From Mycobacterium triplex (lineage in GTDB: Bacteria > Actinomycetota > Actinomycetes > Mycobacteriales > Mycobacteriaceae), in NCBI RefSeq assembly GCF_000689255.1, contig NZ_HG964446.1, positions 905,542 through 969,541 of the forward strand: a stretch of 64,000 nt of DNA, in the 5' to 3' direction. This document shows, piece by piece, positions 54,405-61,894 of the stretch; position 1 is the first letter of the stretch; each line of letters begins with the position of its first letter. The position numbers and the translations under genes were made by a program. The notes under the pieces were generated by a model. The model was not told where the DNA came from. It ran no database searches and saw only the letters and a list, made by a program, of their open reading frames with translations.

Positions 54405-54791
54405 ATGAGGAATTCACTGCGATCGATCCGCGGAGCGGCTGCTGGTGCTGTCGGCGCGGGCGCGGTGGCCGGCGCGATGCTATTCGGCGGGATGCCCGCG
54501 GCACAGGCCGCCCCGGCGCCCGCGCCCGCTACGACATTCGAAACCACCGGGCCGCACGGCGGCGCACCGCTGGCCCCCGGCATTCTTCCCGACCGACCCG
54601 GCGGCGGCCACGGCGGCCACGGCTGGGGTCCCGGTGGCGGCCATGGCGGCTGGGGCCATCGCGGCGGCTGGGGTCACGGCGGTGGTTGGGGCCACGGCTG
54701 GGGTCACGGCGGTGGTTGGGGCCACGGCTGGGGTCATGGTTGGGGACACCCTGGCTGGGGTTGGGGTAATTGGTGGCGCCCATGGTGGTGA
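54405..54791 (+). CDS. Exported Gly-Trp-His repeat protein
   Basis: A 128-residue protein. A signal peptide (residues 1 to about 36, basic MRNSLRSIRG, then alanine/glycine-rich, ending PAAQA-AP) is followed by a short proline/alanine linker (APAPAPATTFETTGPHG) and then, from about residue 65, almost only glycine, histidine and tryptophan. The unit GWGH occurs seven times, before a terminal segment GWGNWWRPWW. GGAAGGAGC precedes the ATG. No family could be recognised. Histidine- and tryptophan-rich repeats could bind metals or interact with membranes or the cell wall, but that is inference. Its gene follows the AT-rich island and precedes two terminator hairpins. Confidence 0.85.
   Translation: MRNSLRSIRGAAAGAVGAGAVAGAMLFGGMPAAQAAPAPAPATTFETTGPHGGAPLAPGILPDRPGGGHGGHGWGPGGGHGGWGHRGGWGHGGGWGHGWGHGGGWGHGWGHGWGHPGWGWGNWWRPWW
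54671..54730 (+). repeat. Tandem duplication of a 30-base unit inside the Gly-Trp-His gene
   Basis: Bases 54671-54700 are repeated exactly at 54701-54730, then a degenerate third copy follows. The 30-base unit encodes ten residues in frame, so copy number can change without a frameshift. Confidence 0.9.
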
Positions 54792-54877
54792 CCAAGTGGT
54801 GAGCCACCAAGATCGCGGGGCCGGCCGGCTTCGTCCTGCCAGATATATAGGCTGGCCGACCCGCCATTAGGGGGAAC

Positions 54878-54908
54878 CACGCCGGCCTGACAATCTCAGG
54901 CCGGTGTG
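54878..54908. terminator. Hairpin after the Gly-Trp-His gene
   Basis: CCGGCCTGA at 54882-54890 pairs with TCAGGCCGG at 54896-54904. The stem extends by four more pairs (one G-U) out to 54878 and 54908, giving 13 pairs and a 5-base loop. Confidence 0.7.
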
Positions 54909-54930
54909 GGCCCCCAAAACCAAATAGGCG

Positions 54931-54968
54931 TCCATGCCGATCCGGGACCGGCCCCGGATCGGCATGGA
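54931..54968. terminator. Perfect 16-base-pair hairpin before the fadE6 stop
   Basis: TCCATGCCGATCCGGG at 54931-54946 pairs perfectly with CCCGGATCGGCATGGA at 54953-54968 across a 6-base loop. It lies 6 bases past the fadE6 stop (bottom strand) and serves that gene and possibly its convergent neighbour. Confidence 0.75.
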
Positions 54969-54974
54969 TTTCGT

Positions 54975-57149
54975 TTACGGATCGCGGGGCAGGCCCAGCA
55001 GACGCTCGGCGATGATGTTGAGCTGCACTTCCGACGTACCGCCATAGATCGTCGTGGCCCGGCTGGCCAGTAGGTACTCGCCCCACTTGCCCGGGAGCTG
55101 ATCCGGGTCGCCGATCGCGGCGTCGGTGCCGAACGAGGACACCGCGAATTCCGCATAGCCCTGGCCGGTGCGCATCGACAACAGCTTGGAGATCGCCGCG
55201 GACGGCATGGCGTCGCCGCCGGCCAGCGTCAACAGCGTCGAACGCAGGTTCAACAGCTTGGCGGCATGCCCCTCGGCGATCAACTGCCCGGCCCGGTGCT
55301 GGGCGACCTGGTCGAACTGGCCGTCGCGGACGAACTCGACGAACTGGGGCAGCGTCGCCAGGAAATTGGCGTCGCTGCTGCCGATCGACACCCGCTCGGC
55401 CGTCAGCGTGTTGCGGCTGACTTCCCAGCCGCGATTGACCTCGCCCAGCACGCATTCGTCGGGCACGAACACGTCGTCGATGTAGACGGTGTTGAACATC
55501 GCGTTCCCGGTCAGCTCGCGCAGCGGCTTGACCGTCACACCATCACTGCGCATGTCCAGCAGGAAGTAGGTGATGCCGTTGTGCTTGGGCGCCGACGGGT
55601 CGGTCCTGGCCAGCAGCGCACCCCAGTGCGAGTACTGCGCGGCGGTGGTCCAGATCTTCTGGCCGGTGATGCGCCAGCCGCCGTCGGCCCGGGTTGCCTT
55701 GGTGGTCAGCCCGGCCAGGTCCGATCCGGCGCCCGGCTCGGAGAACAGCTGGCACCAGACCATCTCGCCGCGGAAGGTCGGCGGCAGGAAACGTTGCTTT
55801 TGCTCCTCGCTGCCGAACGCGACGATCGACGGGATGATCCACGCGGCGATCCCGACCTGCGGCCGCCGCACCCGTCCGGTGGTGAACTCCTGGGCGATGA
55901 TGATCTGCTCGGTCGGGCTGGAGGCGCGGCCCCACGGCTTGGGCAGGTACGGCAACACCCAGCCGCCTTCGGCGAGTGCGATGGTGCGCGGCTCCCGATC
56001 CATTGCCTTGAGCGCGGCGACCTCGGCGCGGATCTCCTCGCGCAGCTTTTCGGTCTCCGGATCCAGGTCGATGTCGACCGGGCGCATACCCGTGGTGGTC
56101 GCGGTGTTGACCACCTTCTGTGGGTAGTCCGAGCTGCGGCCGAAGCAGGCGGCCAGCATCAGCGCCCGGCGGTAGTACACGCCGGTGTCGTGCTCCCAGG
56201 TGAAGCCGATGCCGCCGTGCACCTGGATGCAGTCCTGCGTGCAGCGCTGCGCGGCAGCCGGCGCCAGCGTCGCGGCCACCGCGGCGGCGAACTCCACGTC
56301 CGGCGAGGCCTCGTCGATCGCGCGCGCCGCGTCCCACACCGCCGCGGTGGCGCGCTCGGTGTCGGCGATCATCTCCGCGCATTTGTGCTTGATGGCTTGG
56401 AATTGGCCGATCGGCCTGCCGAACTGCTCCCGGATCTTGGCGTATTCCGATGCGGTGTCGGTTGCCCACCGGGCCACCCCGATCGCCTCGGCGGACAGCA
56501 GCGTCGACATCAGCGCGTAGGCGGTCGTCATGGTCAGCGTGCTCAGCAGCGCATCGTCGCCGACCTCGACGGCGTCGGCCCGCACGTGCGCGACCGGGCG
56601 CAGCGGGTCGAGGCTTTTCACCGGTTCGATGTCGAGCTGGTCGGCGCGCAGCACCACCCACTCGTCGCCGCTGTCGATCGCGACCGGGAGCACCAGCACC
56701 GACGCCTGCGCCGCGGCGGGAACCGCACGCACCTCGCCGCGGATCACCAGCACCTCCCCCTTGCGGGTGGCGGTCAGCCCGGAGTCCAGGGCGTAGGCGG
56801 CGATCGCCGCGCCCGACGCCAGCTCGGCGAGCACCTTGGCGTCCGGGTCATGCGAGGCGATCAGCGCACTGGCGATCGCCGACGGCACGAACGGCCCGGG
56901 CACCGCGCCGTAGCCGAACTCGGCCAGCACGATGGCCAGCTCGAGCAGGCCGAAGCCCTGGCCGCCGACGGACTCGGAGAGGTGAACACCCTGCAGGCCC
57001 TGCTCGGCGGCCGCCTGCCAGTACGGCGGCGGGTTCTCCAGCGGCGTCTCCATGGCCTCGTGCAACACCTCTGACGGCGCGACCCGCGCCACCAGGGATC
57101 GCACCGAGTCGGCCAGATCTTGGTGCTCAGAAGTTATCGCGATCGGCAT
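54975..57149 (-). CDS. fadE6: Double-domain acyl-CoA dehydrogenase FadE6
   Basis: A 724-residue protein made of two acyl-CoA dehydrogenase units in tandem (about residues 1-370 and 375-724), as in Rv0271c. The first has YAKIREQFGRPIGQFQAIKHKCAEM and CIQVHGGIGFTWEHD. The second has QLFSEPGAGSDLAGL and IYGGTSEVQLNIIAERLLGLP. Flavin-binding segments are visible in both; which unit is catalytic is unclear. The start at 57149 (MPIAITSEHQDLA) has GGGAAGG upstream, and the open frame to 57191 is not needed. A palindrome with ACCGGT core at 57200-57217 may be its operator. Confidence 0.92.
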   Translation of the reverse strand: MPIAITSEHQDLADSVRSLVARVAPSEVLHEAMETPLENPPPYWQAAAEQGLQGVHLSESVGGQGFGLLELAIVLAEFGYGAVPGPFVPSAIASALIASHDPDAKVLAELASGAAIAAYALDSGLTATRKGEVLVIRGEVRAVPAAAQASVLVLPVAIDSGDEWVVLRADQLDIEPVKSLDPLRPVAHVRADAVEVGDDALLSTLTMTTAYALMSTLLSAEAIGVARWATDTASEYAKIREQFGRPIGQFQAIKHKCAEMIADTERATAAVWDAARAIDEASPDVEFAAAVAATLAPAAAQRCTQDCIQVHGGIGFTWEHDTGVYYRRALMLAACFGRSSDYPQKVVNTATTTGMRPVDIDLDPETEKLREEIRAEVAALKAMDREPRTIALAEGGWVLPYLPKPWGRASSPTEQIIIAQEFTTGRVRRPQVGIAAWIIPSIVAFGSEEQKQRFLPPTFRGEMVWCQLFSEPGAGSDLAGLTTKATRADGGWRITGQKIWTTAAQYSHWGALLARTDPSAPKHNGITYFLLDMRSDGVTVKPLRELTGNAMFNTVYIDDVFVPDECVLGEVNRGWEVSRNTLTAERVSIGSSDANFLATLPQFVEFVRDGQFDQVAQHRAGQLIAEGHAAKLLNLRSTLLTLAGGDAMPSAAISKLLSMRTGQGYAEFAVSSFGTDAAIGDPDQLPGKWGEYLLASRATTIYGGTSEVQLNIIAERLLGLPRDP

Positions 57150-57199
57150 TGGTCGCCTTCCCATGCGTTCGGGTTCGTTTCGGCCAAGCACTCATCAAT

Positions 57200-57217
57200 C
57201 TAATAACCGGTCGGTAG
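57200..57217. promoter_or_regulatory. Imperfect ACCGGT-centred palindrome upstream of fadE6
   Basis: CTAATAACCGGTCGGTAG has matching CTA/TAG ends around an ACCGGT core, as in many TetR operators. It overlaps the stop codon of the dehydrogenase gene and lies 51 bases before the fadE6 start. Confidence 0.4.
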
Positions 57218-58171
57218 GTTGACCACATTGGCCAGTGGCTCGCCGTCGCGAAGCCGGCGGCAGTTGGACACGGCCTCGACCAGGTAGCGCCGCATCGTGT
57301 CGGCGGTGTACCAGGTGACGTGCGGTGTCAGCACCACGTTGTCCAGGTCGAACAGCGGGTTGTCGGCCGCCGTCGGCTCGGCCTCGAAAACGTCGAGACC
57401 CGCCGCGGCCAGCCGCCCGTCGCGCAGCGCACCGACCAGGGCGTCCTCGTCGACGATCGCCCCGCGCGAGGTGTTGACCAGCACCGCGGTCGGCTTCATC
57501 GAGGCGATCGCATCCCGGTTGAGCAGATGATGGGTCTGCGCCGTCAACGGCAGGTGCAGCGAGACGATGTCGCTGGCGGCCAGCAGTTCGGGCAGCGGTA
57601 GCCAGCCGGGCCGCCCGTCGTCGCGGGTGCTGGTGTGCAAGACGGTGGCGCCCATGGCGCCGACGACGGCGGCCACGCGCTTGGCGATATTGCCGTAGCC
57701 CACTAGGCCGACGGTGCAGCTCCCGATGTCGCGGACCGTCTCGCCCAGTTCGGGATCCAGCGGCCAGCCACGCCCTTGCCGGGTGGCGTGGTCGAGTTGC
57801 GGCAGCCTGCGCAGCGCGGCCAGCATCAGCAGCACGGTTCCCTCGGCCACCGACGGCGCATTGGCGCCGGGCATGTTGGCCACCGCGATGCCGCGGTCCG
57901 TCGCGGTGGCCACGTCGATCGTGTTCACCCCCGCGCCGAGCTTGTGCACCAACCGCAGCCGTTCGCCGCGTTTCAGGTCGGCGCCTGACAACGGACGTAG
58001 TACATGCCAAATCACCTCGGCATCGGGCAATTCGCGGTAGAAGCCGTCGTCGTCGTCGGCGGCACACCAGCGAATGTCGAGCCAATCTGCTTCGGCTGCA
58101 AGGAAATCGAGAACTCTTTTACCTGGAACGAAGTGGGCGAGAACTCTCAGCGCCACCGCTTGCTGATCCAC
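57200..58171 (-). CDS. D-2-hydroxyacid dehydrogenase family protein
   Basis: A 323-residue NAD(P)-dependent 2-hydroxyacid dehydrogenase. The cofactor-binding segment is TVGLVGYGNIAKRVAAVV, with the expected catalytic arginine in VLVNTSRGAIVDEDAL, glutamate in AAGLDVFEAEP and histidine in NVVLTPHVTWYT. The catalytic domain has LVHKLGAGVNTIDVATATDRGIAVANMPG. It reduces 2-oxo acids or oxidises 2-hydroxy acids, substrate unknown. The GTG at 58171 overlaps the end of the hydrolase gene by 25 bases; GTG 58156 is an alternative. It is not in the H37Rv order at this place. Confidence 0.88.
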   Translation of the reverse strand: MDQQAVALRVLAHFVPGKRVLDFLAAEADWLDIRWCAADDDDGFYRELPDAEVIWHVLRPLSGADLKRGERLRLVHKLGAGVNTIDVATATDRGIAVANMPGANAPSVAEGTVLLMLAALRRLPQLDHATRQGRGWPLDPELGETVRDIGSCTVGLVGYGNIAKRVAAVVGAMGATVLHTSTRDDGRPGWLPLPELLAASDIVSLHLPLTAQTHHLLNRDAIASMKPTAVLVNTSRGAIVDEDALVGALRDGRLAAAGLDVFEAEPTAADNPLFDLDNVVLTPHVTWYTADTMRRYLVEAVSNCRRLRDGEPLANVVNLPTGY

Positions 58172-59280
58172 CTGGCGATGGTATCCGCCTGCTCGCTGCG
58201 CGCGCCGGGGGTGGTGAAGTAGTGGTCGCTGTCGATCGAGACCTGCGACTTGTCGGTGCCCGCGAGTGCGTCGTAGATGCGTTGCGCGTCAGACGGAAAC
58301 ACGCCGGTGTCCGCCTCGGCATTGATCACCAGGGCGGGGCAGGCGATGCGGGCCAGATGTGGCTCGGCCCGGGTCTGCGCCACCCGCAGGCTCCACATGC
58401 CCAACCAGTTGCGCAGCGTGCAGGACGCCGCGATGCCCTGGGCTGAGCGGTTGGCCTTGGCCGGCACACCCGCGTAGCACAGGTTGGGCGTGCGCTTGGT
58501 GGGCTCGATGTTGGGATCGACCATGCGGGGATCGGCCCAGGTTCGCATGACCGAGAATGGACGATCCGAAAACCCAGCTGCACGAACACGTTTGAGCTCC
58601 GTCTCGGCCCAGTCGGTGATGGCGTGGTTGCGCGCGGTCTGTGCCGAGCGGTAGCGGGCAATGAACTCCGGCGGGTACGGCGGGCCGTTGGCCCCGTTGA
58701 ACAAGTCGAGTTCGGGGTCGGTGGCGACCGGGTCGTTTTCGTCGACGACGGAGGCGTCCATCCAGGAGGTCAGCACCTCCGGGCGTCCGGGATGCGCCGC
58801 GGTGGCGACGAAGCCGTCGGCGGGCAGCAACTCCGTCAGCCCGGCCGCCGGCCGCATCCCCGGCAATGGGGTCACATTCGGGTCGACGGCCTGTGACTGG
58901 TAGGCCGACATCAACGATCCGCCTCCCGAATTACCCAGCAACACAACGGTATCCACGCCCTGAACCTCGCGCAGCCAACGCACCCCCACGCCGATGTCGA
59001 CCAGCGCGTGGTCGAGCAGGAAGTTGTTTTCGAAACCGCGGAACCGGGTGTTCCAGCCGAGAAACCCGATGCCCCGAATGGCCATGTAATCGGCGAGGTA
59101 GTGCTCGGAGAAGTCGATCTGGTAGTGCGTGGCGATCATGGCCACCCTCGGCTTGCGTCCGACGCCGCGGTGATACAGCCCCTGGCATGGATGCCCGCCC
59201 GCGCCGGCGCGCCCGGCGGTGGGCGACGGTAGGGCGACGAACTCACGGACCACCCCTGCACTGCCGCCGTTCCGCGTCAA
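58147..59280 (-). CDS. Alpha/beta hydrolase (Rv0272c type)
   Basis: A 377-residue protein, the same length as Rv0272c. An alpha/beta-hydrolase core is visible: strand VAMIATHYQIDF, then RGIGFLGWNTRFRG, and the nucleophile elbow VVLLGNSGGGSLM with the serine. The C-terminal CPALVINAEADTGVFP carries an aspartate, and DSDHYFTTPG the histidine of the triad. An insertion of about 120 residues forms a lid. The start is a TTG at 59280, one base after the stop of the TetR gene, so the two are coupled. The substrate is unknown, probably an ester or thioester. Confidence 0.82.
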   Translation of the reverse strand: MTRNGGSAGVVREFVALPSPTAGRAGAGGHPCQGLYHRGVGRKPRVAMIATHYQIDFSEHYLADYMAIRGIGFLGWNTRFRGFENNFLLDHALVDIGVGVRWLREVQGVDTVVLLGNSGGGSLMSAYQSQAVDPNVTPLPGMRPAAGLTELLPADGFVATAAHPGRPEVLTSWMDASVVDENDPVATDPELDLFNGANGPPYPPEFIARYRSAQTARNHAITDWAETELKRVRAAGFSDRPFSVMRTWADPRMVDPNIEPTKRTPNLCYAGVPAKANRSAQGIAASCTLRNWLGMWSLRVAQTRAEPHLARIACPALVINAEADTGVFPSDAQRIYDALAGTDKSQVSIDSDHYFTTPGARSEQADTIARWISKRWR

Positions 59281-59281
59281 T

Positions 59282-59920
59282 TCAGTGACCCTCCGTCGAG
59301 TAGATCGCCCGGTAGTAGATGTTGGCGAGGGTTTGGATACAGGCCTGGTCGTCGAGTTCGTCGTCGCCGGCCCGGCGGAGCTGGATGTAGCAGAACTGAT
59401 TGAACATCGCCACGATCGCCTCGGCGATCAGCTGCGCGTCGTCGCCCGGGCAATACCCCTGGGTCTGGGCGCGGCGGACCGTTTCGGCGATGAAAGATAT
59501 TGGAATATCGCAGATCTCGGCCCAGTACTGCGCGAAGTCGTCGTTGACCATAGCCAGCTGGGACACGCTGATCACCTCGGCGAGCCGATTGCGGTAGGTG
59601 TGCCAATGCGCCGCGGCCGCCGCGTGTGCGCGTTCCCGGTTCGACAGGCCATGTCCGGTGACCGAGCGGGCGCGCTCGTTGGCTTCGTCGCGGAAGCGCA
59701 GCGCCCATTGGCGGACCATCGCCTCTTTCGAGTCGTAGTAGTTGTAAAAGGACGCCGCCGAACGGCCGGCTTCCGCGGCGATGTCGGCAATCGTCGTCGC
59801 CAGGATTCCCTTGCGCGCCACGACCGTTCGCGCGGCGGCGTCGATCGCTGCCTGCGTACGCCGGCCGCGGTGCGTCGGGAACTCGGCCGGCCGTTGGTTG
59901 GATTGCGCCGCGATGGACAC
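59282..59920 (-). CDS. TetR family regulator (Rv0273c type)
   Basis: A 212-residue TetR regulator. The helix-turn-helix is RRTQAAIDAAARTVVARKGI followed by TTIADIAAEAGRSAASFYNYYDSKEAM. The rest is a helical ligand domain. The GTG at 59920 follows AGAGAGGGA, giving a normal size. The longer frame to 60064 crosses the operator and is not used. A perfect 13-6-13 palindrome upstream at 59941-59972 sits between this gene and the divergent glyoxalase gene, so it most likely represses both, and with them the coupled hydrolase. The ligand is unknown. Confidence 0.9.
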   Translation of the reverse strand: MSIAAQSNQRPAEFPTHRGRRTQAAIDAAARTVVARKGILATTIADIAAEAGRSAASFYNYYDSKEAMVRQWALRFRDEANERARSVTGHGLSNRERAHAAAAAHWHTYRNRLAEVISVSQLAMVNDDFAQYWAEICDIPISFIAETVRRAQTQGYCPGDDAQLIAEAIVAMFNQFCYIQLRRAGDDELDDQACIQTLANIYYRAIYSTEGH

Positions 59921-59940
59921 CCGATGGTCCCTCTCTGGAT

Positions 59941-59972
59941 CGAAACTGAATCTGATGTTAGATTCAGTTTCG
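59941..59972. promoter_or_regulatory. Perfect 13-6-13 palindromic operator (TetR/glyoxalase)
   Basis: CGAAACTGAATCT and AGATTCAGTTTCG flank GATGTT. It lies 20 bases before the TetR GTG and 38 bases before the glyoxalase ATG, an ideal position for double control. Confidence 0.75.
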
Positions 59973-60010
59973 CATCTTGGCCAGGCCAGCCAATCGATGG
60001 GAGCCACAAC

Positions 60011-60592
60011 ATGATCAAGCCCGACAACACCAACAGTGAATTCGAACTCGGCGGGATCAATCACGTTGCGCTGGTGTGTTCAGACATGGCGCGGACCGTG
60101 GACTTCTACAGCAACATCCTCGGCATGCCGCTGATCAAATCGCTGGATCTACCCAACGGTGCCGGGCAGCACTTCTTCTTCGACGCCGGCAACGGCGACT
60201 GTGTCGCGTTCTTCTGGTTCGCCGAGGCACCCGATCGGGTACCCGGAATCTCGTCGCCGGGTGCCATCCCGGGCATCGGGGACATCACCAGCGCGGTCAG
60301 CACGATGAACCATCTCGCCTTTCACGTCCCGCCCGAGAAATTCGACGCCTACCGGCAGCGGCTCAAGGACAAGGGCGTACGCGTCGGCCCGATACTCAAC
60401 CACGACGAAAGCGAGATGCAGGTTTCCGCGACCCTGCATCCCGGCGTCTACGTGCGCTCGTTCTATTTTCAGGACCCCGACGGCGTCACACTTGAGTTCG
60501 CCTGCTGGGTCAAGGAATTCGGCGAAGGCGATGCCCGGGCCGTTCCCAAGACGGCGGCCGACCGGCGACCCCGGGAGCACGCCGTAACCTAG
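60011..60592 (+). CDS. Glyoxalase/VOC family protein (Rv0274 type)
   Basis: A 193-residue vicinal-oxygen-chelate protein matching Rv0274. The two beta-alpha-beta modules show metal-ligand candidates: H18 in INHVALVCSDM, histidine in MNHLAFHVPPE and glutamate in VTLEFACWVKEF. Related enzymes include glyoxalases and dioxygenases that need a divalent metal. The ATG at 60011 gives MIKPDNTNSEFE. A frame open from 59219 is an artefact. It is divergent from the TetR gene and shares its operator, so it is likely part of that regulon. The substrate is unknown. Confidence 0.87.
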   Translation: MIKPDNTNSEFELGGINHVALVCSDMARTVDFYSNILGMPLIKSLDLPNGAGQHFFFDAGNGDCVAFFWFAEAPDRVPGISSPGAIPGIGDITSAVSTMNHLAFHVPPEKFDAYRQRLKDKGVRVGPILNHDESEMQVSATLHPGVYVRSFYFQDPDGVTLEFACWVKEFGEGDARAVPKTAADRRPREHAVT

Positions 60593-60623
60593 TCGGCGAG
60601 AATGTGGCCGAGCCGGGGGGTCC

Positions 60624-61175
60624 ATGATGACGGACGGCATCTTGACCGATGAGCAGATCGCGGCGTTGACACCCGCGCAACGGCGAGACCTGATCAGGCG
60701 GCTGGAGGCACCGCTGTCCGAAGTGATCGACCCGGCGCTGATGGCGCGGATACGGCGCATCCGACTGGGCCTGATGATCGGCGGCTCGATCGCGATGATT
60801 CCCTGGCTCATCTATCTGGCGCTGACGCTGCCGGATAGTTATGTCGCGCACAACTGGGTGCTGACCTGGGTGGGCTTTGACATCCTGCTGGTCGGATTCA
60901 TGCTGGCGACAGCGGTTTTCGGTTACTTCCGCCGTCAGGTACTGTTGTTCGCGGCCTTCACCTCCGGCGTGCTGTTGATCTGCGACGCCTGGTTCGACCT
61001 GATGACCGCCGGACCCGACGACGTCTGGCTGTCGGTGGTGACCGCGCTGGGCATCGAGGTGCCACTGGCGATTTTCATGATCCGCGGCGCGCAGCGCATC
61101 ATGCGGCTCACGATGTTGCGTTTGTGGCTCCTGGATCCCGGGATGCGGCTGTGGCAGCTGCCGTTGTTCCCGTGA
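60624..61175 (+). CDS. Four-helix membrane protein of unknown function
   Basis: A 183-residue protein with a cytosolic N-terminal helix (MMTDGILTDEQIAALTPAQRRDLIRRLEAP) and about four membrane segments: LGLMIGGSIAMIPWLIYLAL, LTWVGFDILLVGFMLATAVF, LLFAAFTSGVLLICDAWFDL and LGIEVPLAIFMI. GGGGGG lies before the ATG. It follows the glyoxalase gene by 31 bases and may share its transcript. Its end overlaps the convergent TetR gene by 68 bases. No family or function was recognised. Confidence 0.75.
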   Translation: MMTDGILTDEQIAALTPAQRRDLIRRLEAPLSEVIDPALMARIRRIRLGLMIGGSIAMIPWLIYLALTLPDSYVAHNWVLTWVGFDILLVGFMLATAVFGYFRRQVLLFAAFTSGVLLICDAWFDLMTAGPDDVWLSVVTALGIEVPLAIFMIRGAQRIMRLTMLRLWLLDPGMRLWQLPLFP

Positions 61176-61803
61176 CGCCGTACAGCCGCGGGCGGGCCAG
61201 CTCGTCGAGCAGCACGGCGAGCTGATCGACGAGCTGGTCGGGTTCTAGCACCACGTCGCCGACCAGCCAGGCGCTGATCATCTGCCCGACGCCGCCCACC
61301 GCGAAGTGCGCGCCGGCTTTCATGCTGTTGTTGGCCGGCATCCGCAGCATGTCGCCGCCGTGCTGGCCCAGCAGCATCGCGAATAGCGCGGTGGATTCGG
61401 CGCGTTTGCGCACGATGACGGCGTCGGCGAGCTGGGTGCTGAACAGCAGCCGTCCGACCCGCGGGTCCTCGGCGATGGTTCGCACGATGTTGGCCATACC
61501 GGCGCGGGACTGTTCGGATATCGGCACCGCCGTCACCGCGGCCTGCGTGGTGGCCGCCAAATCGGCGATCACCGAGTCGAAGACTGCGCCGACGAATCCG
61601 TCTCGGTCGCTGAAGCTTTCGTAGAAATAGCGGGGCGTCAGGCCGGCCCGGGTGCAGACCGCACGAACCGTCAACGCCGACGCGTCGTGCTCGTCGGCGC
61701 CCAGCAGGTCCAGGCCCGCGGCCAGCAATCGACCCCGGCGTTCGGCCAGTCGCCGCGCGGCGTCGACGCCGCGGTAGGGGCGCTCGCTAGGGGTCTGCAC
61801 CAT
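61108..61803 (-). CDS. TetR family regulator (Rv0275c type)
   Basis: A TetR-family protein of about 231 residues. The helix-turn-helix is RRLAERRGRLLAAGLDLLGA, then LTVRAVCTRAGLTPRYFYESFSDRDGF. The ligand domain has GAVFDSVIADLAATTQAAV and a C-terminal helical dimer region. Start choice is uncertain: ATG 61803 and ATG 61812 are possible, and TTG 61839 extends further. It is divergent from the MpaB-like gene. The C-terminal 68 bases of coding overlap the end of the membrane-protein gene on the other strand. The ligand and targets are unknown. Confidence 0.85.
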   Translation of the reverse strand: MVQTPSERPYRGVDAARRLAERRGRLLAAGLDLLGADEHDASALTVRAVCTRAGLTPRYFYESFSDRDGFVGAVFDSVIADLAATTQAAVTAVPISEQSRAGMANIVRTIAEDPRVGRLLFSTQLADAVIVRKRAESTALFAMLLGQHGGDMLRMPANNSMKAGAHFAVGGVGQMISAWLVGDVVLEPDQLVDQLAVLLDELARPRLYGVTGTTAAATAASRDPGATNATS

Positions 61804-61894
61804 GAGCACCATCTTGACACCGACGCGCGGCAGCGACAATATCAGGAAACAGGCGTTGTCATATTTGGCGTACCCAGCGGTGAAGAGGTTCCGG

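Noticed and set aside
54671..54730. Possible CRISPR or minisatellite array
   Set aside because: Only two exact 30-base copies, without spacers, in frame inside a protein gene.
59219..60592. 457-codon frame that would extend the glyoxalase gene upstream
   Set aside because: It runs through the TetR gene antisense and the operator; the VOC domain starts at 60011.
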